NCBI GenBank assembly: GCA_947631925.1 | Contig: CANRNE010000016.1 | Location: 1-45,318, forward strand | Origin: an uncultured Clostridia bacterium | GTDB lineage: Bacteria; Bacillota; Clostridia; Christensenellales; Borkfalkiaceae | Length of the DNA stretch: 45,318 nt | Direction of reading: 5' to 3' | Shown: positions 15,198 through 22,721 of the stretch, in pieces | Layout of the letters: each line of letters opens with the position of its first letter | Numbering within the stretch: position 1 is the stretch's first letter | Made by a program: the position numbers and the translations under genes | The notes under the pieces: generated by a model | What the model was told of the DNA's origin: nothing | The model's input: only the letters and a program-made list of their open reading frames with translations | Databases searched by the model: none

Positions 15198-15996
15198 ATT
15201 TCTGGTTGAATTTTTTGCGGACGAGCCAGTCGGTGACGCGCTCGGGCAGGACGCGGGAGGCGTAGCGCACGAAGTTGTTCACCCCGCCCACGGCGGTGAC
15301 GGGAGGCGGGTTTCTGCGGCCTGCGAGCTTGAGAACGGCCTCGGCGACGATGGAGGGGCTCACGCCGCCCTGTTCCATGTTGGCAAGTGCGGCGGAGGCC
15401 TTCTTCACCGAGGGGGAATAGGACAGGCTCTCGGGCTCCTTATAGACGCGGCGGTTGTAGGTGAAGTCGGTGGCGGTGCCTCCGGGGAGCAGGGCGGAGA
15501 CGCGCACGCCGTAGGGACGAAGTTCCATATCCGCCTCGCGGGCGAGCATGGAAAGAGCCGCCTTGGAGGAGGAGTAGAAGCTGTCATACGGGATGGGAAG
15601 GTCTGCCCCCATCGAGCCGACGAGAATGGCTCTTCCCCCTCTCCGCTTCAAGAAGGGAGCGGCGGCACGGAGGGTCTCCACCGCGCCGAAGTAGTTGACC
15701 TCGAAGAGGTAGCGGTAGTCCCCGCTCTTGGCGTGTTCGATGGGCGCCGCCATGGAGAATCCCGCCGAATAGACGACGAGGTCGATGGCGCCCGTCTCCT
15801 CCCCGCAGTGCAAGACGGCGGCGGCGATTTCCCCCTCCCGTGCGGCGTCCGCGGGGTAAGTCGTGACGCGCTCCCCCTTGAACGGGGTGCGGGAGACGTT
15901 GAACACGCGGTAGCCCTTCGAGAGAAGTTTTAAGGCGGTCTCACGGCCAATCCCGGACGAGCCGCCGACGATTACTGCGGTGCGTCTTGCGGACAT
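15196..15996 (-). CDS. Short-chain dehydrogenase/reductase
   Basis: A classical SDR of about 266 residues. The cofactor turn GGSSGIG is at residues 10-16 and the NNAG-equivalent VYSAG near 85. The catalytic set is Ser in VGSMG plus Y-S-S-S-K. R-x-P-F after beta-2 suggests NADP(H). A hydrophobic C-terminus with terminal K-K-F-N-Q-K is seen in membrane-linked SDRs. Substrate unknown. No start has a good ribosome site. ATG 15996 gives the standard SDR opening (MSARRTAVIVGG), while ATG 16077 and TTG 16116 would add a lysine- and glutamate-rich extension of 27 or 40 residues. It may be read from the ZIP gene upstream. Confidence 0.85.
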   Translation of the reverse strand: MSARRTAVIVGGSSGIGRETALKLLSKGYRVFNVSRTPFKGERVTTYPADAAREGEIAAAVLHCGEETGAIDLVVYSAGFSMAAPIEHAKSGDYRYLFEVNYFGAVETLRAAAPFLKRRGGRAILVGSMGADLPIPYDSFYSSSKAALSMLAREADMELRPYGVRVSALLPGGTATDFTYNRRVYKEPESLSYSPSVKKASAALANMEQGGVSPSIVAEAVLKLAGRRNPPPVTAVGGVNNFVRYASRVLPERVTDWLVRKKFNQK

Positions 15997-16127
15997 GGTA
16001 TGGTCGTTTGCCGTCTCAAAGTTCTTTTCCTGCTTTTCCGCCTCCGTCTTTTTCGGGGCGGTCGTTTCCGATTTCATACCCGAAGTATGGGCGATTCGGA
16101 CGTTCTTATTCCGCAAACGGAAAATTT

Positions 16128-16895
16128 TTATCCGAGCGCGACGTCGAGCACCATCATCAGGGCAAATCCAAGCACGACGCCGAGGGTGGCGACCGTCTTG
16201 TTGCCCTCAAAGCACTCGGGAATGAGCTCCGCGCAGACGACGGCAATCATCGCGCCCGCCGAAAAGGAGAGCGCCCACGGCAAGAATCCCCCCGCGGCCG
16301 CGGAGACGAGCGCGCCGAGGATGCAGGCGGGGATTTCCACGGCGCCCGAGCCCGCGGAATAGAGAAAACACTTCCACGGGGGCATCCCGGAGGCGCGAAG
16401 CGGAAAGGCGACACACGCCCCCTCGGGGAAGTTCTGGACGGCAATCCCGAATGCAAACACGAGCGCCGCGGCGACCGTTCCCGCGTCCCTTGCCGCCGCG
16501 AGCGCCACGCCGACCGCCATCCCCTCGGGGATGTTGTGCAGGGTGACGGCGAGAAACATCAGCGCGTTTTTCCGCCCCATTCCGCACTTTTTGGGAGTTT
16601 TGCGCGAAAATATGAGGTCGGAGACGAGGAGAAATCCCCCACCGAGGACAAAGCCCAGCGTCACGGTGAGATAGCTCGGCAGGGCGCTTGGGTAGGAGAG
16701 CGCGGGAAGGAGCAGAGAGAAGAAACTTGCGGCCGTCATAATTCCCGCCGACAGCCCCAAGAGAAGGGTGAGCGCGGCGGGACGGAATTTTTTGGAGACG
16801 AACACGAGCGCTGCGCCGAGCGCGGTGGAAGCAAATAAAAAGAAGGAGACGAGGACCGCCTGTTGCCACGTCTCCAATCCGAAAAACCACAGCAT
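16128..16895 (-). CDS. ZIP family metal (zinc) transporter
   Basis: A 255-residue membrane protein with about eight spans. Span IV holds HNIPEG and span V QNFPEG, the paired metal-site motifs of ZIP carriers, with E-L-I-P-E in a later span. ZupT-type members import zinc and other divalent metals. The second motif has Q in place of the first His, common in the GufA-like subgroup. The ATG at 16895 is 13 bases after a GGGGG stretch; the leader can form an imperfect hairpin over this site. It follows galM by 66 bases. Confidence 0.92.
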   Translation of the reverse strand: MLWFFGLETWQQAVLVSFFLFASTALGAALVFVSKKFRPAALTLLLGLSAGIMTAASFFSLLLPALSYPSALPSYLTVTLGFVLGGGFLLVSDLIFSRKTPKKCGMGRKNALMFLAVTLHNIPEGMAVGVALAAARDAGTVAAALVFAFGIAVQNFPEGACVAFPLRASGMPPWKCFLYSAGSGAVEIPACILGALVSAAAGGFLPWALSFSAGAMIAVVCAELIPECFEGNKTVATLGVVLGFALMMVLDVALG

Positions 16896-16930
16896 TGGTG
16901 AGACCCCCGTAAAAATGCGGTCACCTCATC
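16896..16930 (-). promoter_or_regulatory. Imperfect hairpin over the ZIP gene ribosome-binding region
   Basis: On the minus strand GGTGACCG pairs in parts with CGG and TCACC further down, closing around an ATTTTT loop and including the G-rich ribosome site directly before the ATG. It could hide the site; whether it responds to metal is not visible. Confidence 0.35.
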
Positions 16931-16961
16931 GTATGCCGTCTTTTCGCCCTTTCGTGCAGGG

Positions 16962-17972
16962 TTACTTTTCGATGCCGAATTTGTATTCCACGGTGTGGTC
17001 GTAGACCTCGCCGGGATTCAAGAAGGAGCTCCCGAGCGCGCAATACTCGGGGACATTGACGTTGTTGGGAATGAGCTGTGCCTCGAGGCAGAGCCCCGTG
17101 TGCGGCTCGAAGGCGCCGAAGAGCTCGTTGCCCGTGTAGAACTGGGCGCAGGGCAAATCGGTGAAGAGTTTGAGACGAATGCCCGTCCGCTCCCCCTTGA
17201 CTTCCATGAATTCCCCCTCCCCGTCCCGCACGTAGGAATGGTTGTAGCCGTGCTCGGTGAGCAAGCTGAGGTCCCCCTTGATGTCCCGCCCAATCTCCTT
17301 CGGGTTGTTGAAATCGAACGCGGTGCCCGCAACGGGGCGGAACCCGCCGACGCATGCCATCGTCTCGTCCGTCCTGACGATTTTGGAGGAGTTGATGCGC
17401 ACGATGTGCCCCAAGATGTCCCCCGAACCGATGCCGTTGAGATTGAAATAGGTATGATTGGTGAGATTGACCGCCGTGGGCGCCTCCGTCGTGGCGCGGT
17501 AGCGAATGCGGAAACAGCCATCGTGAAGGGTATAGACCACGGTTGCCGTGAGCCGCCCGGGATACCCCTCCTCGCCGTCGGGAGAAATGTAGGTGAGCGC
17601 GAGGGCGTCGCCCACAACCGCCGCGGAGAAGAGCTTTCGCCCGAACCCGTTTTCCCCGCCGTGGAGATGGTTGCCGCGGTCGTTGCAGGGAAGTTGATAG
17701 AGGGTGCCGCCGATGACGAGCCGCCCGTCCTTGATGCGGTTGGCGCATCTGCCGACGACGGCTCCCACCTGAAAGCTGTCGTGCTCGTAACCGTCCACCG
17801 TCGGATAGCCGAGGGCGATGGGGACGGAGAATCCGCTCGCGTCGGGGACGCGGATGCTCTGCACCGCTCCGCCCAAATCGAGGACGGTGACTTCCATTGC
17901 CCCGTCCCGCAAGGTATATGCGTGGACCTTTCTTCCGTCCGAAAGCGTCCCGAATTCTCTTACCGTAATCAT
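16962..17972 (-). CDS. galM: Aldose 1-epimerase (mutarotase)
   Basis: Interconverts alpha and beta sugar anomers. The 336-residue protein has the substrate-binding blocks VGRCANRI and NHLHGG, the catalytic His in NLTNHTYFNLNG and the catalytic Glu in GLCLEAQLIPN. The ATG at 17972 has GGGAGG 6 bases upstream. An ATG seven codons earlier and a longer reading up to 18077 are rejected because they cross the transcription start. No gal or rha genes adjoin it. Confidence 0.95.
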   Translation of the reverse strand: MITVREFGTLSDGRKVHAYTLRDGAMEVTVLDLGGAVQSIRVPDASGFSVPIALGYPTVDGYEHDSFQVGAVVGRCANRIKDGRLVIGGTLYQLPCNDRGNHLHGGENGFGRKLFSAAVVGDALALTYISPDGEEGYPGRLTATVVYTLHDGCFRIRYRATTEAPTAVNLTNHTYFNLNGIGSGDILGHIVRINSSKIVRTDETMACVGGFRPVAGTAFDFNNPKEIGRDIKGDLSLLTEHGYNHSYVRDGEGEFMEVKGERTGIRLKLFTDLPCAQFYTGNELFGAFEPHTGLCLEAQLIPNNVNVPEYCALGSSFLNPGEVYDHTVEYKFGIEK

Positions 17973-18005
17973 ACTTGCCTCCCGCGTCTTCATGGATTTT
18001 TCTCC

Positions 18006-18034
18006 ATTATAGCACGGGGAGAGCAAGATGTCAA
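18006..18034 (-). promoter_or_regulatory. Promoter of galM
   Basis: Minus strand TTGACA (18034-18029), 17-base spacer, TATAAT (18011-18006), both exact. Confidence 0.9.
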
Positions 18035-18139
18035 ACCGCTCGCAAAATTTTTCGTGCCCTTGTCCCTTCTTTTGCAAATCAAATGGGCGTTTGCGCGCGA
18101 ATCCCGAATAAATCGGGAAAAATCCCCCAAACTTTGGGT

Positions 18140-18820
18140 ATGTACAAGAAACCGCTGCGCATTGCCATCGTGCTGTTCGTTGCGTTTTTGCTCCTCCTCG
18201 CCCACTTCGGGGGGAGGATGGCTGCGGTGGAGACGTTCAGCCTTGCGGCAGGCGAAAAACACATCTATCTCACCTTCGACGACGGCCCCAGCACCGTCGT
18301 CACGGGGCGCATTCTCGACACCCTCAAACGGGAGAAGGTCAAAGCGACCTTCTTCATCGTGGGCGACCGCGTCTACGGGCGGGAGGAGACGCTCCGCCGC
18401 ATCGCGCGCGAGGGGCACAGCCTCGGCGTGCACTCGATGAGCCACGAATACAACAAAATCTATGCCTCCGAGGGGGCGTTTTTACGGGATATCCGCGACT
18501 GCGCCGCCCTCATCTTTTCGGTGACGGGAATAAAACCCACCCTCTACCGCTTCCCCGGGGGCGGCACGCATGCGCGGGAGAAGGCGCTCGCCGAGGAGGA
18601 GGGCTTTACCGTCGTCGGCTGGAACGCCGTCTGCGGAGACGGGGAGACTGCGGCCTCCACCGTTCCCTTTCTCCTTCGCCGCACCAAGGAGACCGCCGCG
18701 GGCAAGGACAATGTCGTCCTGCTTTTGCACGACGCCGCCTATCAGAAGGCGACTGCGGAGGCGCTTCCCGCCATCATCTCCCTGTTTCGCGCGAAAGGGT
18801 ATACGTTTTGCGCATTCTGA
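18140..18820 (+). CDS. Membrane-anchored polysaccharide deacetylase
   Basis: A NodB-domain carbohydrate esterase (CE4) of 226 residues, probably acting on peptidoglycan or another N-acetylated glycan outside the membrane. Residues 7-24 form an uncleaved membrane anchor. Motif 1 TFDDGP is at 45-50 (catalytic and metal Asp), motif 2 H98-x3-H102 binds the metal, and motif 3 RFPGGG is at 137-142. ATG 18140 has only a weak GGG ribosome site and no clear promoter. Two short dyads (18105-18122 and 18126-18138) precede it. Its last 47 bases overlap the end of the calcium ATPase gene on the other strand. Confidence 0.9.
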   Translation: MYKKPLRIAIVLFVAFLLLLAHFGGRMAAVETFSLAAGEKHIYLTFDDGPSTVVTGRILDTLKREKVKATFFIVGDRVYGREETLRRIAREGHSLGVHSMSHEYNKIYASEGAFLRDIRDCAALIFSVTGIKPTLYRFPGGGTHAREKALAEEEGFTVVGWNAVCGDGETAASTVPFLLRRTKETAAGKDNVVLLLHDAAYQKATAEALPAIISLFRAKGYTFCAF

Positions 18821-21347
18821 CCCTTCCGAAGAGACGGACAAGGGCGCCGAGGGGCAATATGAGCAGGGACATGCACCCGACGAATGCCCACTGCGGGAGG
18901 GTGAGCGGCGTGAGGGCGAAGAAGGGGGCGAGGGGCGTGGCGACGAGAAGGACGGAGAGAAGGATGCCGACGGCTACCGTAATCCACAGCACCCTGTTGG
19001 AGAAGACCTTGCCGCGGTCCTCCGCCCGCACGTTGAAGGCATGGAAGAGCTCGAGGTTGGAGAGGAGCACAAACGCCACCGTCCCCGCCACGGCATTTCC
19101 CCAGACGTGCAGAGAAGTGACGAAGGAGAAAATCAGAATGGCGGTCATGAGGAGGCCGAAGAGGACGACTTTTAAGAGCGATTTCGGCGAAAAAATCTCG
19201 CTATCCGACACGGGACCCCGCGACATGGTACCCTCCGAACGCTCCACGCCGAGTGCGAGCACGGGAAGAGAGTCCGTGATGAGGTTGACCCAGAGGAGCT
19301 GCGTCGACGTGAGAAAATCATACCGCCAAAAGAAGAGGGAGACGAGGAGTACGCCCAAAACTTCCGCAAGGTTGGTGGACAAAAAGAAGGAAATGGTGCG
19401 CTTGATGTTGAGAAAGACCCCGCGCCCCTCCTCGACGGCGTGCACCATCGTGGAGAAATCGTCGTCGCCGATTACCACGTCGGCGGCGTTTTTCGTGACA
19501 TCGGTGCCCGAACCCATCGCAACGCCCACGTCGGCGGCCTTGAGCGCAGGCGCGTCGTTGATGCCGTCCCCCGTCATGGCGACCACTTCGCCGCGGGCCT
19601 TGAGGGCGGAGACAATCTGCACCTTGTGGACGGGCGCGACCCGCGCATAGACGGAATATTCGCCCGCATGCGCCTCGAAATCCGACCCCATTCTGTCAAT
19701 TTGCTCCCCTGTCACGACTTCCGAGGGGCCCTTCGCGATGCCCAAACGGCGGGCGACGGCGAGCGCCGTCTCGGGACTGTCCCCCGTAATCATCACGGGC
19801 CGCACCTGCGCCGCTTTCGCGAGGGAGACCGCCTCTTTTGTCCCCTCTTTGGGCGGGTCGAAGAGAGCCGCAATGCCCAAAAAGGTGAGGTTTTCCTCCT
19901 TCTTTTCTCCGCGGGCAAAGGCGAGCACCCGCATGGCCTGCATGGCATAACTTCCCGCCCGAGAGAGGATTTTTGCGCGGTCATCCTCGGACATGGGTAC
20001 CTCGTTTTTGCCGGAGAGCCGCTTCGTGCACAACTTTAAGAGGACGTCATAGCCCCCCTTTACATAGAGAACGTCTCTATTTTGAAGGCGGGCGAGCACG
20101 CTCATGCGCTTCCGTTCCGAGGAAAAGGGCGTCCCCCCGACCGCGCGGAAGTTGAGCTCGAAATTTTGCCCGTCCGCATATTCGAGCAGGGCGACTTCGG
20201 TGGGGTCGCCGAGGTAGCCGCCCGCGTGCCCCTTCACCGAGTGGCAGACGCGCATGCAGGCGAGAAGTTCCTCCCCCGCTTCCGCGTCCGCAAAGCAGGC
20301 GTCCACGGCCTCCACCGTCATGCGATTTTTTGTGAGAGTCCCCGTCTTGTCCGAGCAGAGCACGGTGCAACTGCCGAGCGCCTCCACGGCGGAGAGCTTT
20401 CTCATAACCGCGCCCCGCTTTGCCATCCGCTGGACCCCCACCGCGAGGATGACGGTGACGACGGCGCCCATCCCCTCTGGGATTGCCGCAACGGCGACGG
20501 CGACCGCCGCCATGATGCTGTCAAGGATTCCCGCGCGCCCCGAGAGGATCTTTCCCATAAAGAGCACCGCCGCCACCGCGAGCACGGACACCGTGATGAC
20601 TTTGCCGAGCTTTGCTATCATCTTGTCGAGGGGGGAGGGCTGCTCCCCGCTCTGTTCGAGAAGGTCTGCAATCTTGCCCGTCTCGGTGTCCTTGCCGCAC
20701 CCGACGACGACGCAGCGCGCGTGCCCCTTTACGCAAAACGTGGAGGAAAAGGCAGAGTTTTTGCGCGTGGCGAGCGCCCCCTCCGAGAGCACGCAGTCGC
20801 CCTTTCTGACGGGGCGGGATTCCCCCGTGAGGGCGGACTCGTCACAGGAAAAGTCCTCGCTCGAGAGGATGCGAAGGTCTGCGGGGATGCGGTCCCCCTC
20901 CTCCACCTCGACAATGTCGCCGACGACGAGCCCTTCCGCGTCGATTTTGACGACCCGCCCGTCGCGCACGGCTTTCGCCTCACAGCGGGAGAGCTTTTTG
21001 AGGTGCTCGATGGCGGCATCCGCGCGGAACTGCTGCAAAAAGCCCACGAGGGCGTTGAGGACGATGATGGCAAGAAGAATGCCCGTGTCCACGAGCTCGC
21101 TCATCTCCCCCGTCACCGCCGCGAGAATGCCCGAGAGCACCGCCGCCGCGATGAGGATGATTGTCATGAGGTCCTTGAATTGTGCAAAAAAGAGGGCGAG
21201 TTTGCTCTTTTTCTTGGGGGCGGGAAGGGCGTTTGGACCATTCCTTTTCAGCCGCTCTGCCGCCTCATCCGAAGAGAGCCCGCTCTCACTTCCCCCGACG
21301 CGGCGCAAAACTTCCCGCGCGCTCAGCTTGTACGCTTCCATACGCAT
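18774..21347 (-). CDS. Calcium-transporting P-type ATPase
   Basis: A P2-type ATPase of 857 residues that should pump Ca2+ out of the cytoplasm. Order: cation ATPase N-domain, TGES at 174-177 (dephosphorylation), PEGM at 290-293 in M4, phosphorylated D333 in CSDKTGTLT, then MITGD and TGDGINDAPALK hinge motifs. M6 has NLITDSLPVLALGVE, where N and D are calcium ligands of the SERCA-like class. Ten membrane spans are present. The start is uncertain: ATG 21347 or ATG 21341, neither with a strong ribosome site. Longer readings to 22055 run through the sigma gene and are rejected. The gene end overlaps the deacetylase. Confidence 0.95.
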   Translation of the reverse strand: MRMEAYKLSAREVLRRVGGSESGLSSDEAAERLKRNGPNALPAPKKKSKLALFFAQFKDLMTIILIAAAVLSGILAAVTGEMSELVDTGILLAIIVLNALVGFLQQFRADAAIEHLKKLSRCEAKAVRDGRVVKIDAEGLVVGDIVEVEEGDRIPADLRILSSEDFSCDESALTGESRPVRKGDCVLSEGALATRKNSAFSSTFCVKGHARCVVVGCGKDTETGKIADLLEQSGEQPSPLDKMIAKLGKVITVSVLAVAAVLFMGKILSGRAGILDSIMAAVAVAVAAIPEGMGAVVTVILAVGVQRMAKRGAVMRKLSAVEALGSCTVLCSDKTGTLTKNRMTVEAVDACFADAEAGEELLACMRVCHSVKGHAGGYLGDPTEVALLEYADGQNFELNFRAVGGTPFSSERKRMSVLARLQNRDVLYVKGGYDVLLKLCTKRLSGKNEVPMSEDDRAKILSRAGSYAMQAMRVLAFARGEKKEENLTFLGIAALFDPPKEGTKEAVSLAKAAQVRPVMITGDSPETALAVARRLGIAKGPSEVVTGEQIDRMGSDFEAHAGEYSVYARVAPVHKVQIVSALKARGEVVAMTGDGINDAPALKAADVGVAMGSGTDVTKNAADVVIGDDDFSTMVHAVEEGRGVFLNIKRTISFFLSTNLAEVLGVLLVSLFFWRYDFLTSTQLLWVNLITDSLPVLALGVERSEGTMSRGPVSDSEIFSPKSLLKVVLFGLLMTAILIFSFVTSLHVWGNAVAGTVAFVLLSNLELFHAFNVRAEDRGKVFSNRVLWITVAVGILLSVLLVATPLAPFFALTPLTLPQWAFVGCMSLLILPLGALVRLFGRVRMRKTYTLSRETGR

Positions 21348-21410
21348 AACATATTCCGAGGCCGCCCTGAATATGCTCCGCGGAAAAATCAAAAAATTTT
21401 GTCCGCGCGC

Positions 21411-21439
21411 GTGACATTTGACCCCCGATATGGTAGAAT
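21411..21439 (+). promoter_or_regulatory. Promoter of the sigma factor gene
   Basis: GTGACA (21411-21416), 17-base spacer, TAGAAT (21434-21439). Start site near 21446 gives a leader of only about 10 bases that is essentially the GAGGGTG ribosome site itself. Confidence 0.72.
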
Positions 21440-21455
21440 CTTTTTGAGGGTGTTC

Positions 21456-22010
21456 ATGGACGACGAGAAAATCATACAACTTCTCTTCGCGCGGGACGAG
21501 ACGGCTCTTCCCGCCCTTGAAGAAAAATACGGGCAGGCCTGCAAAAAGATTGCCTTCAACGTCACCCACTCCGCCGCCGATGCGGAAGAGGCCTGCAGTG
21601 ATGCCATGCTTGGGGTGTGGAACAGCATTCCGCCCAACCGTCCCGTGCATTTCTTCCCCTATGTCGCAAAAGTCGTCCGCAACTGCGCGCTCAAAAAGGC
21701 ACGCTACAACGGGGCGGAGAAGCGGCGCGGGGACGCCGTCCCCTTTTCCGAACTCGAGGAATGTATCCCCGCCGCCCTTCGCACGCAGGAGGAAGTGGAC
21801 GTCCGCCAGCTCGCCCGCCTCGTCAACAAGTTTCTGGAGGGGCAGGACAGGGCGACGCGGGTGGCCTTCGTCAAGCGGTACTGGTACTGTGAGAGCGTCC
21901 GGGAGATTGCATCCGCGCTCGGCATGCGCGCCCACGCCGTCACCTCCCGCCTCTCGCGCGCAAGGGGTCGGCTCAAAGAATTTTTGATTGAGGAGGGATA
22001 TTCCCTGTGA
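21456..22010 (+). CDS. ECF-like sigma-70 family RNA polymerase sigma factor
   Basis: A 184-residue factor with sigma region 2 at about residues 10-80 (D-A-E-E-A-C-S-D-A-M-L-G-V-W, then F-F-P-Y-V-A-K-V-V-R-N) and region 4 at about 120-180 (FVKRYWYCESVREIASALGMRAHAVTSRLSRARGRLKE), a clear helix-turn-helix for the -35 element. There is no region 1 or 3. ATG 21456 follows GAGGGTG. The next gene starts within its stop codon, the usual setting for a membrane partner that controls an ECF factor. Confidence 0.92.
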   Translation: MDDEKIIQLLFARDETALPALEEKYGQACKKIAFNVTHSAADAEEACSDAMLGVWNSIPPNRPVHFFPYVAKVVRNCALKKARYNGAEKRRGDAVPFSELEECIPAALRTQEEVDVRQLARLVNKFLEGQDRATRVAFVKRYWYCESVREIASALGMRAHAVTSRLSRARGRLKEFLIEEGYSL

Positions 22011-22642
22011 ATACACAACTGTTTGCGGAAGCGCTTTCCGAAATCGATGAAACATTTGTCATGGAGGCGGCAGAGACCGCCCCGCGCCGCAGCTTTCGAC
22101 GCGCATGGACGGCAGGAATAGCCGTCGCCGCAGTCGCCCTTCTCCTCGTGCCCGCAGCCATCGCCCCCGCTCTGCTCGCGGGAGAAAGCGGGTCCGGAAC
22201 GGGCGGCACGCCCCCCTATACCGGCGATGATATCGGCGGGGGGACGGGAGGAGCCGCGGGAGATACCCCGGGAGGGTCCGAGACGGGGGGCGCCCCCATG
22301 CAGCTCTCGGAGACGCGCAGCGTCCGCGGCGGGGTGATTACCTATCTCTCCCGCACCGAGACGACGGTCTCCTTCCGTTTTGAAAAGACAGACACCTCTC
22401 CCGTTTGGTTCACCCTCACGGGCCGGCGGGCGGGCAGGACGTATTTTGCGACAACGGACCCCTCGAATGCGGACATGGGTACCCCCGATGCCGTCTTCAC
22501 CTTTTATATCGACGGCGAAGCGGGAGAATTCCCCACCGCCGCGGGGACGTATGACGTGGTCGTCGATTTCTCATCCCTGTATGCACTTTGCGACACGCTC
22601 GGACCCCTTCAGAGCACGGTGGCAAGTTTCGCGCTCGAGTAA
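22007..22642 (+). CDS. Membrane partner of the sigma factor (putative anti-sigma protein)
   Basis: A 211-residue protein starting at GTG 22007, overlapping the sigma stop by four bases. Residues 1-32 form a short cytoplasmic segment, 33-57 one membrane span, 60-95 a flexible Gly/Thr/Pro linker, and the rest a beta-rich extracytoplasmic domain. This layout is typical for regulators that hold an ECF factor and sense outside signals. I see no zinc-binding anti-sigma motif (H-x3-C-x2-C), so the class is unassigned. A strong terminator follows at 22673. Confidence 0.75.
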   Translation: MNTQLFAEALSEIDETFVMEAAETAPRRSFRRAWTAGIAVAAVALLLVPAAIAPALLAGESGSGTGGTPPYTGDDIGGGTGGAAGDTPGGSETGGAPMQLSETRSVRGGVITYLSRTETTVSFRFEKTDTSPVWFTLTGRRAGRTYFATTDPSNADMGTPDAVFTFYIDGEAGEFPTAAGTYDVVVDFSSLYALCDTLGPLQSTVASFALE

Positions 22643-22672
22643 AATCATCCACACCATTTACGGACTAAATAC

Positions 22673-22712
22673 AAAAACCCCTCGCTTCCCATGTCGGAAG
22701 CGAGGGGTTTTT
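22673..22712. terminator. Bidirectional terminator between sigma partner and serpin genes
   Basis: A perfect 17-bp stem (22673-22689 with 22696-22712), 6-base loop; A5 on one side and T5 on the other give a T run in either direction. Confidence 0.93.
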
Positions 22713-22721
22713 CACGCCAAC

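Noticed and set aside
18123-18138. CCCAAACTTTGGG palindrome before the deacetylase as a terminator
   Set aside because: The one-base centre cannot form an RNA loop of use and there is no T run.
20082-22010. 642-residue open frame reaching the sigma factor
   Set aside because: Only the last 184 codons from ATG 21456 are real; the rest mirrors the ATPase gene, and the promoter and ribosome site lie at 21411-21455.
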